From Deltaproteobacteria bacterium (lineage in GTDB: Bacteria > Desulfobacterota > Syntrophia > Syntrophales > JACQWR01): a DNA stretch of 64,000 nt. The stretch spans positions 124,001 to 188,000 of the forward strand of contig JACQWR010000004.1 in assembly GCA_016209105.1 (NCBI GenBank), in the 5' to 3' direction. The notes under the pieces were generated by a model. The model saw only the letters and a program-made list of their open reading frames with translations, ran no database searches and was not told the DNA's origin. Positions 56,123 through 64,000 of this stretch are shown here, one piece after another (positions within the stretch are counted from its first letter, which is position 1; each line of letters opens with the position of its first letter). Position numbers and translations under genes: made by a program.

Positions 56123-59059
56123 GTGAAAAAACCGGCGACGCTCAATCGTGCACGCACCTTAACCGGGAGAATCCTTCTTTCCGGACTTGCATTAAGTTTC
56201 GTTATCGCTGCGGCCTACCTGCTTCATCCCGGCTTTATCAGATCTCTGAACAACAAGACGACCGATGTCGTCATGGCCTTTTCGAAAACGCGGCATGTGT
56301 CGGCTTCCATCGCGATTGTGGATATTGACGAGAAAAGCCTGACCCGGTATGGTCAATGGCCATGGCCCAGATACCGGCTGTCGCATCTGCTGCAAAAAAT
56401 CAATGAGCTGGGCGCCGCCAGCATTGCATTGAACCTGATCCTGGCAGAACCGGACCGGACCTCGCCAAAGAACTGGCAATTCTCAATCGAACGTGAACTC
56501 GGGTATCGAATTGACACCTCAAAAATACCGACCGGTGTCCTTGACCATGACCGGTATCTCGCCGATACCCTGGCAACGGGGCCGTTTGTCCTCGGCAATC
56601 AGTTCCTCTTTAAACGTGCCGCAAGCCCGCACCCATCGTGCAGGCTGCATCCGCTCAATGTCGTCTGGATAAACAGCCCGCACGCACATCCGACACGGAC
56701 CCGCTTTTTCATGGCCGACAGTGTCGTATGCAATCAGCGGCCGTTTGCCGATGCCGTATCCTATTCGGGCTTTTTGAACGCGACCCCCGATGCGGACGGC
56801 ATCTTGAGAAGGATGCCTCTGCTGATTCAATTCGAGGGCAAGCTGTATCCTTCCCTGGCCCTTGCGACGTTGATGCAGACAAAACGGGTCACCCAGATCG
56901 GTATCATACGGAGGGGAAGCGGCCTCCTGAATCTTGTGGTGAATAATGCGATCATTCCGATCGACCGACAGGGAAATATCCGGGTCAATTTCAGCAATAG
57001 CCCCGGCGAATTTCAGCGGGTTTCTGCCCGTGATCTTCTCGATGGTCTCGTTGCACCGGAACGTCTCAAGGATAAAATCGTCCTGGTCGGTTCATCTGCC
57101 TCCGGCTGGGGGCATACGTATCAAACCCCCCAAAAGCCGGTCCATGCCCACGTTGATATCCACGCCCAGTTACTGGACAACCTCATTACCGGTAACACGG
57201 TTATCCGGGCGCAGGTATTCCTGTTGTGGGAAACCCTGTTGGGATTGCTGGTGGCTGCGCTGGTATGCCTGTCCATCGCCAGAATGGAAATAATGGGAAG
57301 CGCGGTAGTTGGCGGCGTAACTCTCGTGGGCGTCTGGCTGGGAATGGGGATGGTCTTCCAGGCAAGTGGATTTTTGTTTTCTCCTTTTTTGCCGACCGTG
57401 TTGATCATATTCAATTACACCGTCCTGACAATTTTGAAAACAGGGGAAAATCAGCATCTTGCCAAAGCGAGAGCCGATGATACCTTGATCCTGCTGAAAA
57501 GCAGCGAAAAAAATCTGAATTCCATCATCAAGACCGTCCCCGATATCATCTTTCGGTTGGACCCTGCCGGCCGGATAACCTTCATAAGCCCGGCGATTTC
57601 GAAATATACGGACCGTCCTGATCAGTTGCTCGGGCAACCGATTTTTGATCTGGTCGCGCCGGAGGATCGGCAAAAAGCCCAGTACCGGCTGAATGAAAAG
57701 CGAACGGGAGAACGGGCGACCCGCGCTCTGGAACTTCGCTTGCTTTTGCCGCGCAAACAGGAGGGGGAGGCCGAAAAAATTGGATATTTCAGCGTGTCTG
57801 CGGAGGGCATCTATCGAAATGATACCCCGCGCTCGACGGAATTCATCGGAACACAGGGGATCATGCGGGACATTACCGACCATAAAAAACTCGAAGACAG
57901 GTTGTTGCATGCCCAGAAAATGGAAGCCGTCGGCAACCTTGCCGCCGGCATCGCCCATGATTTAAACAATATTCTCACCGGTCTGGTTACCTATCCCGAC
58001 CTGCTGTTGCTGGAGCTGCCGCATGGCGACCCCCTGCACAAAAAAATACGCGAGATCCAGCGGTCCGGTAAGAAGGCGGCGGCAATTGTCCAGGATCTTC
58101 TGACCTTTTCTCGTCGCGGTGTAAAGATCAGCGAAGTAGTTAATGTGAATACGATCATTTCAGAATATCTTGCGTCACCCGAATATGGCGAGACGCGCAA
58201 CGCCCATCCGGACATTGCCATTGAGACCGATCTCGCATCTGACCTCATGAATATAAAGGGATCTCCGGTGCACCTGTCCAAGGCCCTCATGAACATCGTG
58301 AATAACGCCGCCGAGGCAATGCCGGCGGGAGGGCGCATTCGCCTTTCCACATTCAACAAATACCTGGATGCGCCGCTGCCGGTCTATGAGGTGATTCCGG
58401 AAGGAGAATATGCCTGTATCAGCGTTGCCGACGAGGGAGTCGGCATTGCCGTCGAAGATCTTCACAAAATCTTCGAGCCGTTCTTCACCAAGAAATCAAT
58501 GAAGCGGAGCGGTTCGGGACTGGGCATGACCGTGATCTGGGCCACCATTAAAGACCATGGCGGCTATATTGATCTTCAAAGCAAAGAGGGGGAAGGGACG
58601 CAGCTCGTCCTGTATCTGCCGGCTACCCGCGAGATGGCGGACAGTGACTCCCACAGGATGGTGCTGGAAGACTACCTGGGGATGGAAAAGATCCTGGTGG
58701 TGGATGATGTGCCGGAACAGGTTGAAATTGCCTCAAAAATGCTTACAAAACTCGGGTATGCCGTTTCATCGGTGGCCAGTGGAGAGGCGGCCGTGCAGTT
58801 TGTTCAAAAGCAGGAGGTTGACCTGCTTGTTCTTGACATGATCATGCCCGGCGGCATAGACGGCCTGGAAACCTATAAGCGCATCATTGCGATCCGTCCC
58901 GATCAACAGGTCATTATCGCGAGTGGCTTTTCCGCATCCGAGCGGGTTAAAACGGCTCAGGAACTGGGCGCCGGCGCCTATATTCACAAACCATATACCC
59001 TGGAAACAATCGGTATTGCGGTCAGAAAAGAGTTGGATCGTGCCCGAAAAAAAGGGTGA
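56123..59059 (+). CDS. CHASE2 hybrid sensor histidine kinase
   Basis: About 978 residues. N-terminal TM, then an extracytoplasmic CHASE2 domain (VDIDEKSLTRYGQWPWPR to about residue 360), three TM helices (about 375-460), PAS (about 480-610), HisKA with His in AAGIAHDLNNILTG, HATPase (DEGVGI, GSGLGMTV) and a C-terminal receiver with Asp in LLVLDMIMPGG. It is a complete phosphorelay core that may sense the FecR/OmpA neighbours. The start is unclear: GTG 56123 or TTG 56093 inside the OmpA-like gene. Confidence 0.87.
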   Translation: MKKPATLNRARTLTGRILLSGLALSFVIAAAYLLHPGFIRSLNNKTTDVVMAFSKTRHVSASIAIVDIDEKSLTRYGQWPWPRYRLSHLLQKINELGAASIALNLILAEPDRTSPKNWQFSIERELGYRIDTSKIPTGVLDHDRYLADTLATGPFVLGNQFLFKRAASPHPSCRLHPLNVVWINSPHAHPTRTRFFMADSVVCNQRPFADAVSYSGFLNATPDADGILRRMPLLIQFEGKLYPSLALATLMQTKRVTQIGIIRRGSGLLNLVVNNAIIPIDRQGNIRVNFSNSPGEFQRVSARDLLDGLVAPERLKDKIVLVGSSASGWGHTYQTPQKPVHAHVDIHAQLLDNLITGNTVIRAQVFLLWETLLGLLVAALVCLSIARMEIMGSAVVGGVTLVGVWLGMGMVFQASGFLFSPFLPTVLIIFNYTVLTILKTGENQHLAKARADDTLILLKSSEKNLNSIIKTVPDIIFRLDPAGRITFISPAISKYTDRPDQLLGQPIFDLVAPEDRQKAQYRLNEKRTGERATRALELRLLLPRKQEGEAEKIGYFSVSAEGIYRNDTPRSTEFIGTQGIMRDITDHKKLEDRLLHAQKMEAVGNLAAGIAHDLNNILTGLVTYPDLLLLELPHGDPLHKKIREIQRSGKKAAAIVQDLLTFSRRGVKISEVVNVNTIISEYLASPEYGETRNAHPDIAIETDLASDLMNIKGSPVHLSKALMNIVNNAAEAMPAGGRIRLSTFNKYLDAPLPVYEVIPEGEYACISVADEGVGIAVEDLHKIFEPFFTKKSMKRSGSGLGMTVIWATIKDHGGYIDLQSKEGEGTQLVLYLPATREMADSDSHRMVLEDYLGMEKILVVDDVPEQVEIASKMLTKLGYAVSSVASGEAAVQFVQKQEVDLLVLDMIMPGGIDGLETYKRIIAIRPDQQVIIASGFSASERVKTAQELGAGAYIHKPYTLETIGIAVRKELDRARKKG

Positions 59060-59133
59060 GAGCGTACCGGCCTTGGGAAGTTTTTCCCGGATGGCCGTGG
59101 GAAAATGCTTTTCAGAAAGGAATCGGCAACTGC

Positions 59134-60819
59134 ATGGGCAATGAAGGAAACAAGGTAATCTATACCATGATCCGGGTAAGCAAGGTTTACGATAAGAAAC
59201 CGGTGCTCAAGGACATATCCCTTTCCTATTTCTACGGCGCCAAGATCGGCGTACTGGGGAACAACGGTTCGGGGAAAAGCTCCCTGCTCCGCATCCTGGC
59301 GGGAGGAGATAAGGACTTCGACGGCAAAACGATCCTTTCCGCCAGCTACACCGTGGGATTTCTCGAGCAGGAACCGCGGCTCGACGGGACAAAAACGGTG
59401 CGCGATATCGTTGAGGAGGGGGTGCGGGAGACGGCGGCGATTTTGAATGAATTCAACGCAATCAGCGAACGGTTTGCCGAGCCCCTGTCGGATGATGAGA
59501 TGAATAAACTTCTCGAACGCCAGGGGAAACTGCAGGAAAAACTGGATGCCCTCGACGCGTGGGATCTGGAATCACGGCTGGAGATGGCAATGGACGCCCT
59601 GCGCTGTCCACCCGGAGACACGCTGGTGGAAGTGCTGTCGGGGGGGGAAAAGAGACGCGTCGCCTTATGCAGGCTCCTGCTCAAGAAACCGGACATCCTT
59701 CTCCTGGACGAGCCCACCAATCACCTCGATGCCGAATCGGTCGCCTGGCTGGAGCAGCACTTGAAGCGGTATCCGGGCACCGTGATCGCGGTAACCCACG
59801 ACCGCTACTTCCTGGACAATGTGGCGGGATGGATACTGGAACTTGATCGCGGCCAGGGCATCCCGTGGCAGGGGAACTATTCCTCCTGGCTGGAACAGAA
59901 ACAGAACCGCCTCCGGCTGGAGGAAAAAAGCGAAAGCGAGCGCCAGCGAACCCTGCAGCGGGAATTGGAGTGGATACGGATGTCGCCGAAGGGGCGCCAT
60001 GCGAAATCAAAGGCGCGCATCAACGCCTATGACGCCCTGCTGGTAAAGCAGAGCGAACGGCGCATCGGCGATCTGGAGATATTTATTGCTCCTGGTCCGC
60101 GGCTGGGCAAACTGGTCGTTGAGGCGGAAAACGTGACCAAGGCCTATGGCGACCGTCTCCTCGTGGAGGGAATGACCTTTTTCCTGCCGCCCGGAGGGAT
60201 CGTAGGCATCATCGGCCCGAACGGAGCAGGCAAAACCACGCTCTTTAAGATGATTACGGGCCAGGAAGAACCGGACGGGGGAACGATCAAGATCGGGGAG
60301 ACGGTGAAGATGGCCTATGTTGACCAGACCAGGGACGTCCTTGACCCGAACAAGACCATCTGGGAGGCGATTTCCGAAGGGCAGGACGTGCTCCAGATTG
60401 GCGCCCGCCAGGTCAATTCACGGGCTTACGTGGCGCGGTTCAATTTCTCCGGAACCGATCAGCAGAAAAAGGTCGGCGCCCTCTCCGGCGGCGAGCGGGG
60501 CAGGGTGCATCTGGCGCGCATGCTGAAGGAGGGCGCCAACGTGCTTCTTCTCGACGAGCCCACCAATGACCTGGACGTGAATGCCATGCGGGCGCTGGAG
60601 AACGCGTTGGAGGATTTTGCGGGTTGCGCCGCGATCATCAGTCATGACCGCTGGTTTCTGGACAGGGTTGCCACCCACATCCTCGCTTTCGAAGGCGACA
60701 GCAAGGTTGTCTGGTTCGAGGGAAATTATTCCGAGTATGAAGCGGACAGGAAGGCCCGTCTGGGGGCGGCGGCAGATCAGCCGCACCGGATCAAGTATCG
60801 CCACTTGACGCGCGCGTAA
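59134..60819 (+). CDS. ettA: Energy-dependent translational throttle ABC-F ATPase
   Basis: Twin ABC ATPase without membrane segments that acts at the ribosomal E site. Two Walker A motifs (GNNGSGKSS, GPNGAGKTT) and two signatures (LSGGEKRR, LSGGERGR) are seen. Family-specific blocks match EttA: VAGWILELDRGQGIPWQGNYSSWLEQK (start of the arm/linker) and the ending HRIKYRHL. 561 aa from ATG 59134 fits E. coli EttA. Confidence 0.93.
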   Translation: MGNEGNKVIYTMIRVSKVYDKKPVLKDISLSYFYGAKIGVLGNNGSGKSSLLRILAGGDKDFDGKTILSASYTVGFLEQEPRLDGTKTVRDIVEEGVRETAAILNEFNAISERFAEPLSDDEMNKLLERQGKLQEKLDALDAWDLESRLEMAMDALRCPPGDTLVEVLSGGEKRRVALCRLLLKKPDILLLDEPTNHLDAESVAWLEQHLKRYPGTVIAVTHDRYFLDNVAGWILELDRGQGIPWQGNYSSWLEQKQNRLRLEEKSESERQRTLQRELEWIRMSPKGRHAKSKARINAYDALLVKQSERRIGDLEIFIAPGPRLGKLVVEAENVTKAYGDRLLVEGMTFFLPPGGIVGIIGPNGAGKTTLFKMITGQEEPDGGTIKIGETVKMAYVDQTRDVLDPNKTIWEAISEGQDVLQIGARQVNSRAYVARFNFSGTDQQKKVGALSGGERGRVHLARMLKEGANVLLLDEPTNDLDVNAMRALENALEDFAGCAAIISHDRWFLDRVATHILAFEGDSKVVWFEGNYSEYEADRKARLGAAADQPHRIKYRHLTRA

Positions 60820-60835
60820 GCCGGTCAACCCGTGC

Positions 60836-61777
60836 ATGGCGAACAAGACATTTCCGGTTTCGAGGAGGGGCGATATAGAACGATCGGACAGAAGACACAG
60901 GGGATCATGGCCGGTCCACGGCTGGATAGGGCTGGGTCTGGTGGGGATATTCTGGACCTTGAACTGGTCGCTCTCCGGTCTCCGCACCCATTGGGGATTC
61001 TTCCCTCTCTGGCTGGGATATGGCCTTGCTGTGGACGCGCTGGTATTCTGCCGCAGAGGCGACTCGCTGTTTACCCGCGACCGGCGCTCATTCGCGGAAC
61101 TCTTTCTCTGCTCCGTGCCGGCCTGGTGGCTTTTTGAGCTGATAAACCTGCGGACGGAAAACTGGCTATACGAGGGCAAAGAGTATTTTTCCGCTGTCCG
61201 GTATTTTCTCTTTTCCTCCTTAAGTTTTTCCACTGTCATGCCGGCGATGTTCGGTACGGCGGAATTGGCTGGCACGTTCCGGTGGATTGACGTTAGGAAG
61301 CGCGTCATGCCGTTCCCCGTGAGGCCGGCTTTTCTGAGGGGCATGTTTGCCGCCGGCGGTCTTATGCTGGCGCTGCTCCTTGTTTGGCCTCGCTATTTTT
61401 TCCCCTTTGTCTGGCTGGCGCTGTATTTTCTGCTGGAGCCGATTAATTTCCGGTTGGGGAACCGCACCCTCGTTGGCTATCTGGCGGGCGGCGATTGGCG
61501 CCCCGTGTTGGCGCTTGCTGCGAGCGGGCCGATCTGCGGATTCTTTTGGGAGATGTGGAATTTCTACTCCTTCCCGCGCTGGGTATATCGCATCCCCTTT
61601 GTGGATGTTGTGCACGTTTTTGAGATGCCGCTTGCCGGCTATGCCGGGTACCTGACATTTCCGCTGGAGCTGTTTGCCCTGTATCACCTGCTTCAGGGCA
61701 TCCTCCGGCCGCGGACGGCGCAGAATTTTATCAGGCTCACGCCCGTGGACAGCCTGCAGGGAGCGGGAGGAAGATAG
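60836..61777 (+). CDS. Multi-TM protein of unknown function
   Basis: 313 residues, about eight hydrophobic helices rich in Trp and Phe (WIGLGLVGIFWTLNWSLSG, FAELFLCSVPAWWLFELINL, GFFWEMWNFYSFPRWVYRIP). I do not recognise the family. It lies 16 bases after ettA and overlaps the acyltransferase gene by one base, so it may act in envelope lipid biology. Confidence 0.6.
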   Translation: MANKTFPVSRRGDIERSDRRHRGSWPVHGWIGLGLVGIFWTLNWSLSGLRTHWGFFPLWLGYGLAVDALVFCRRGDSLFTRDRRSFAELFLCSVPAWWLFELINLRTENWLYEGKEYFSAVRYFLFSSLSFSTVMPAMFGTAELAGTFRWIDVRKRVMPFPVRPAFLRGMFAAGGLMLALLLVWPRYFFPFVWLALYFLLEPINFRLGNRTLVGYLAGGDWRPVLALAASGPICGFFWEMWNFYSFPRWVYRIPFVDVVHVFEMPLAGYAGYLTFPLELFALYHLLQGILRPRTAQNFIRLTPVDSLQGAGGR

Positions 61778-62457
61778 TGCGCATATTCACCGGAATAAAA
61801 GATTTCGTGACCCTGCGGCCGGGGGGTTTCCTGCTCTACCATCTGGTGCAGTTTTATTGCCGCACCTTCCGGTTACGGGTCGAGAATGAGCGGGACTGGC
61901 TGGATCACGTGCAGCGGGGGGGGGCAGTGCTCCTCTGCACGTGGCATCAGCAGTTTTTCCCCGCCATTCGTCATTTTCAGAACTACCATCGCTACCGTCC
62001 CGCCATCATGATCAGCCAGAGCAGGGATGGTGAGATAATAGCCGACGTGGCAACACGGAGCGGCTGGCAACCGGTGCGCGGTTCCTCGTCCAAGGACGGT
62101 CCCAAGGCGATGCGCAGGGTCATTGAAGGACTGCACACATCCCGGCTTGCGGCCCACATTGTGGACGGACCGCGGGGACCGGCAGGGAAGGTAAAGGCCG
62201 GGGTCATCCGCATTGCCCAGGCGACGGGCGCGGTAATCGTGCCGTTTTATACCTCTGCCGACCGGGCCTGGTATTTCAACAGTTGGGACCGGTTCATGCT
62301 TCCCAAACCATTTTCTCACGTGACGCTCCGTTTCGGGGAAATGATACGGCTTGAGGCGTCTGATGATGAGGCGGCCTTTGAAATGCAGCGGCTCCGCCTG
62401 GAAAGCATCATGGTGCCGGAGATGAAACTGCCGCCCATCCCCGACCAACGCCCGTAA
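61777..62457 (+). CDS. DUF374 lysophospholipid acyltransferase-like protein
   Basis: 226 residues of the DUF374/LPLAT group: CTWHQQFFPAI (acyltransferase His block), RDGEIIADVATRSGWQPVRGSSSKDG and AHIVDGPRGPAGKVKAG, IVPFYTSADRAW. Members acylate lipid precursors or resemble the KDO-lipid acyltransferase fold. GTG 61777 has GGGAGGAAG before it and overlaps the upstream stop. Confidence 0.82.
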   Translation: MRIFTGIKDFVTLRPGGFLLYHLVQFYCRTFRLRVENERDWLDHVQRGGAVLLCTWHQQFFPAIRHFQNYHRYRPAIMISQSRDGEIIADVATRSGWQPVRGSSSKDGPKAMRRVIEGLHTSRLAAHIVDGPRGPAGKVKAGVIRIAQATGAVIVPFYTSADRAWYFNSWDRFMLPKPFSHVTLRFGEMIRLEASDDEAAFEMQRLRLESIMVPEMKLPPIPDQRP

Positions 62458-62553
62458 TTGGGAGGGCGTTGCATATCACCTCCATCGTTGCCAACGATGC
62501 GATCGGGCTATCCGTAAAATTCATACCGCAAGAAATATTTGCCCTGACAGGAC

Positions 62554-64000
62554 TTAGGTCGTTATGCCGAGTCTTTCCAAGAGGCCGTCTTCGGGGATAC
62601 CCGTTTCCCGGTTCCACCCCAGCACGGCGTAGGCCTCATCCTTCAATGTTTCCAGCGGCACGATGCTTCCCCTGTTGGGGCCATCGGGCAGCGGTTCGTG
62701 GAGCAGTCTTTCCGGGAGGGTGTCGTCCTTCCTCCTCATCCCTTCGCGGGTGTTAAACAAGCGCTCTTGGGTGAGGATGCGCAGGCCGATCTCCTCGATG
62801 TCGGTCCGGCTTACGCTCATGCCGGCGATCGCCTCGATCAGCTCGCCGAAGAGCGGGGCGGTCACCTTGCGCGGAAAGGTACAGAGCACCAGCGAATCGG
62901 CGACGATGCGCCCGATGGCTTCCCTTTTCAGCAGGGCGCCTTTGCCGTTGATCCGGAGATTGGAACCGTCTGCTGCCTCCAGGCGGGCGGGAAGCCCCAG
63001 GCCATGATGATCTCCCCCCTTGGGGTTGAGAGCGAATTCCAGCGCCTGTCCGAAGACGCCGCGGCATTCGTATCCCCCCATTTCCAGTCCTTTGCAGTGC
63101 ATGGCGAAGGCCTCGGAACCCGGTATTTCCGCGGCAAGCCGCCGCGTGCCCTCGCCCCAGAGATAACCCGCGCCTTCACGGGAGGCGATCTTGTTCAGCG
63201 CGGCCAACAGGGCACCGCTGTCGCCGAACTTCAAGCGGATGCCGTCCGTGCGGGAGGCATCAATGAGCCCCTTTTCAAAACACTCCATGAGAAAGCTGAC
63301 GGTAAGTCCGGCGGAGATCGTATCCATGCCGTATTCGTCGCACAGTTCTCCCGCGGCCACGACGGCGTCGAATCCGCCGATCCCGCAGTTGGGGCCGAAC
63401 GCGTACATGGTTTCGTATTCGGGGCCGTCGCAGAAAGCGCCGGCGTATGGACCGTCGCCGATCGTAATATGATGGGAACAGGGATTGGGGCAGAAGGGGC
63501 CGCAGGCGATATTCTTCCGCGGCCATTTCTCCGCGTTCAGGGTGGGGGCGATCCCGGCGAGCAAGTTCTCTTCCAGTACGCCCGTCTGCCAATTCCGGGT
63601 GGGGAGCATGCCCTGCCGGTTCATCTCCGGCATATCATCGCCCGTTCCGTATTTCCGGCGCGCCTCTGCCCAGACGTGATTTTCCTTGAGACCGCTCAGG
63701 ATCCGGCGTTTTATCTCCTTGAATTTCTCCGGATAGGCCGGCTCGATGGTGTCGCTGCCGGCGACGACGATCCCCTTTAAGTTTTTCGCGCCCATGATAC
63801 AGCCGGCCCCGCCGCGGCCGAAGGCGCGGAAAAGTTTGCCCTCGGTCATAATTGCGGCAAACCGGACCAGCTTTTCCCCCGCCGGGCCGATGGCCATCGC
63901 GGACGCACCTTTGCTTCCCGACTCCGCCAGCATGGCTTCCTGTGTTGCCAATGTCTTCATGCCCCAGAGAGTGCCGGCGTCGTGGAATTGCACGCGGCCG
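62554..64000 (-). CDS. Aldehyde:ferredoxin oxidoreductase, tungsten type (partial)
   Basis: The 5' end lies beyond the right window edge; about 480 C-terminal residues are present. Visible are FGRGGAGCIMGAKNLKGIVVAG (tungstopterin/domain 2 region), CGPFCPNPCSHH (cluster cysteines, here C-x3-C-x3-C where many AORs have C-x2-C-x3-C), and SLVLCTFP with the fourth Cys. The frame stays open to the edge. It oxidises aldehydes to acids with ferredoxin, typical for anaerobes. A MOT1-like transporter at 19098 may supply metal. Confidence 0.88.
   Translation of the reverse strand, partial: GRVQFHDAGTLWGMKTLATQEAMLAESGSKGASAMAIGPAGEKLVRFAAIMTEGKLFRAFGRGGAGCIMGAKNLKGIVVAGSDTIEPAYPEKFKEIKRRILSGLKENHVWAEARRKYGTGDDMPEMNRQGMLPTRNWQTGVLEENLLAGIAPTLNAEKWPRKNIACGPFCPNPCSHHITIGDGPYAGAFCDGPEYETMYAFGPNCGIGGFDAVVAAGELCDEYGMDTISAGLTVSFLMECFEKGLIDASRTDGIRLKFGDSGALLAALNKIASREGAGYLWGEGTRRLAAEIPGSEAFAMHCKGLEMGGYECRGVFGQALEFALNPKGGDHHGLGLPARLEAADGSNLRINGKGALLKREAIGRIVADSLVLCTFPRKVTAPLFGELIEAIAGMSVSRTDIEEIGLRILTQERLFNTREGMRRKDDTLPERLLHEPLPDGPNRGSIVPLETLKDEAYAVLGWNRETGIPEDGLLERLGITT

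Overview
The window reads as a GC-rich chromosome segment from an anaerobic deltaproteobacterium (Desulfobacterota; something near Syntrophales is my best guess, an inference only). Support for this comes from two NtrC-type sigma-54 two-component pairs, a tungsten aldehyde:ferredoxin oxidoreductase, GTP-type PEP carboxykinase, a cobalamin-dependent methionine synthase with a separate activation protein, and protein styles typical of that group. No rRNA, CRISPR array or intact insertion sequence is visible.

Layout. 1-5.3 kb: HtrA/DegP protease, an endonuclease III-like glycosylase, then a perfect chromosomal parS site in a convergent intergenic gap, then a sigma-54 response regulator and its membrane histidine kinase. 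5.6-13.6 kb: a compact ten-gene lipid operon (malonyl transferase, acyl-CoA dehydrogenase, KAS III, FabA-like and FabZ-like dehydratases, FabG, KAS II, a dedicated ACP, a PlsC acyltransferase and a phosphopantetheinyl transferase). 13.6-21.5 kb: central metabolism (carboxyltransferase subunit, PEPCK, MOT1-like transporter, DAHP synthase) and a zinc-ribbon/NUDIX protein with an RsbRD-like tail. 21.7-26.3 kb: a histone H1-like Lys/Ala protein and a ZraS/ZraR-like pair divergent from a ZraP-like periplasmic protein that has its own sigma-54 promoter. 26.4-30.6 kb: leuA-leuC-leuD behind a leucine-rich leader peptide and attenuator, ending in a decayed leuB-like scar. 30.6-38 kb: TctC-like protein, split methionine synthase, pyrE, DUF3047 protein, endonuclease V, ribF.

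38.07-51.06 kb is the accessory region. It starts just after tRNA-Leu(CAG) and is bracketed by two imperfect copies of a 32-33 nt repeat. A consensus sigma-70 promoter drives an operon of an Eco57I-type DNA methyltransferase, a large protein with a PD-(D/E)XK-like motif, a TcmP-family MTase-like protein and an SPL-like radical SAM enzyme. These are followed by a Phd/RelE toxin-antitoxin pair, a HEPN/MNT pair and a PLD-nuclease/SNF2-helicase. The first 29 nt of the helicase gene are duplicated 891 nt upstream, so the HEPN/MNT module appears to have been inserted at the helicase start. I regard this island as the most likely undescribed system here: a modification/restriction-type defence locus that combines methylase, nuclease, TcmP, radical SAM and helicase components.

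51.2-64 kb: D,D-carboxypeptidase, an M14 peptidase, alanine dehydrogenase, a FecR-OmpA-CHASE2 hybrid kinase operon, EttA, a membrane protein, a DUF374 acyltransferase and a truncated aldehyde:ferredoxin oxidoreductase at the right edge.
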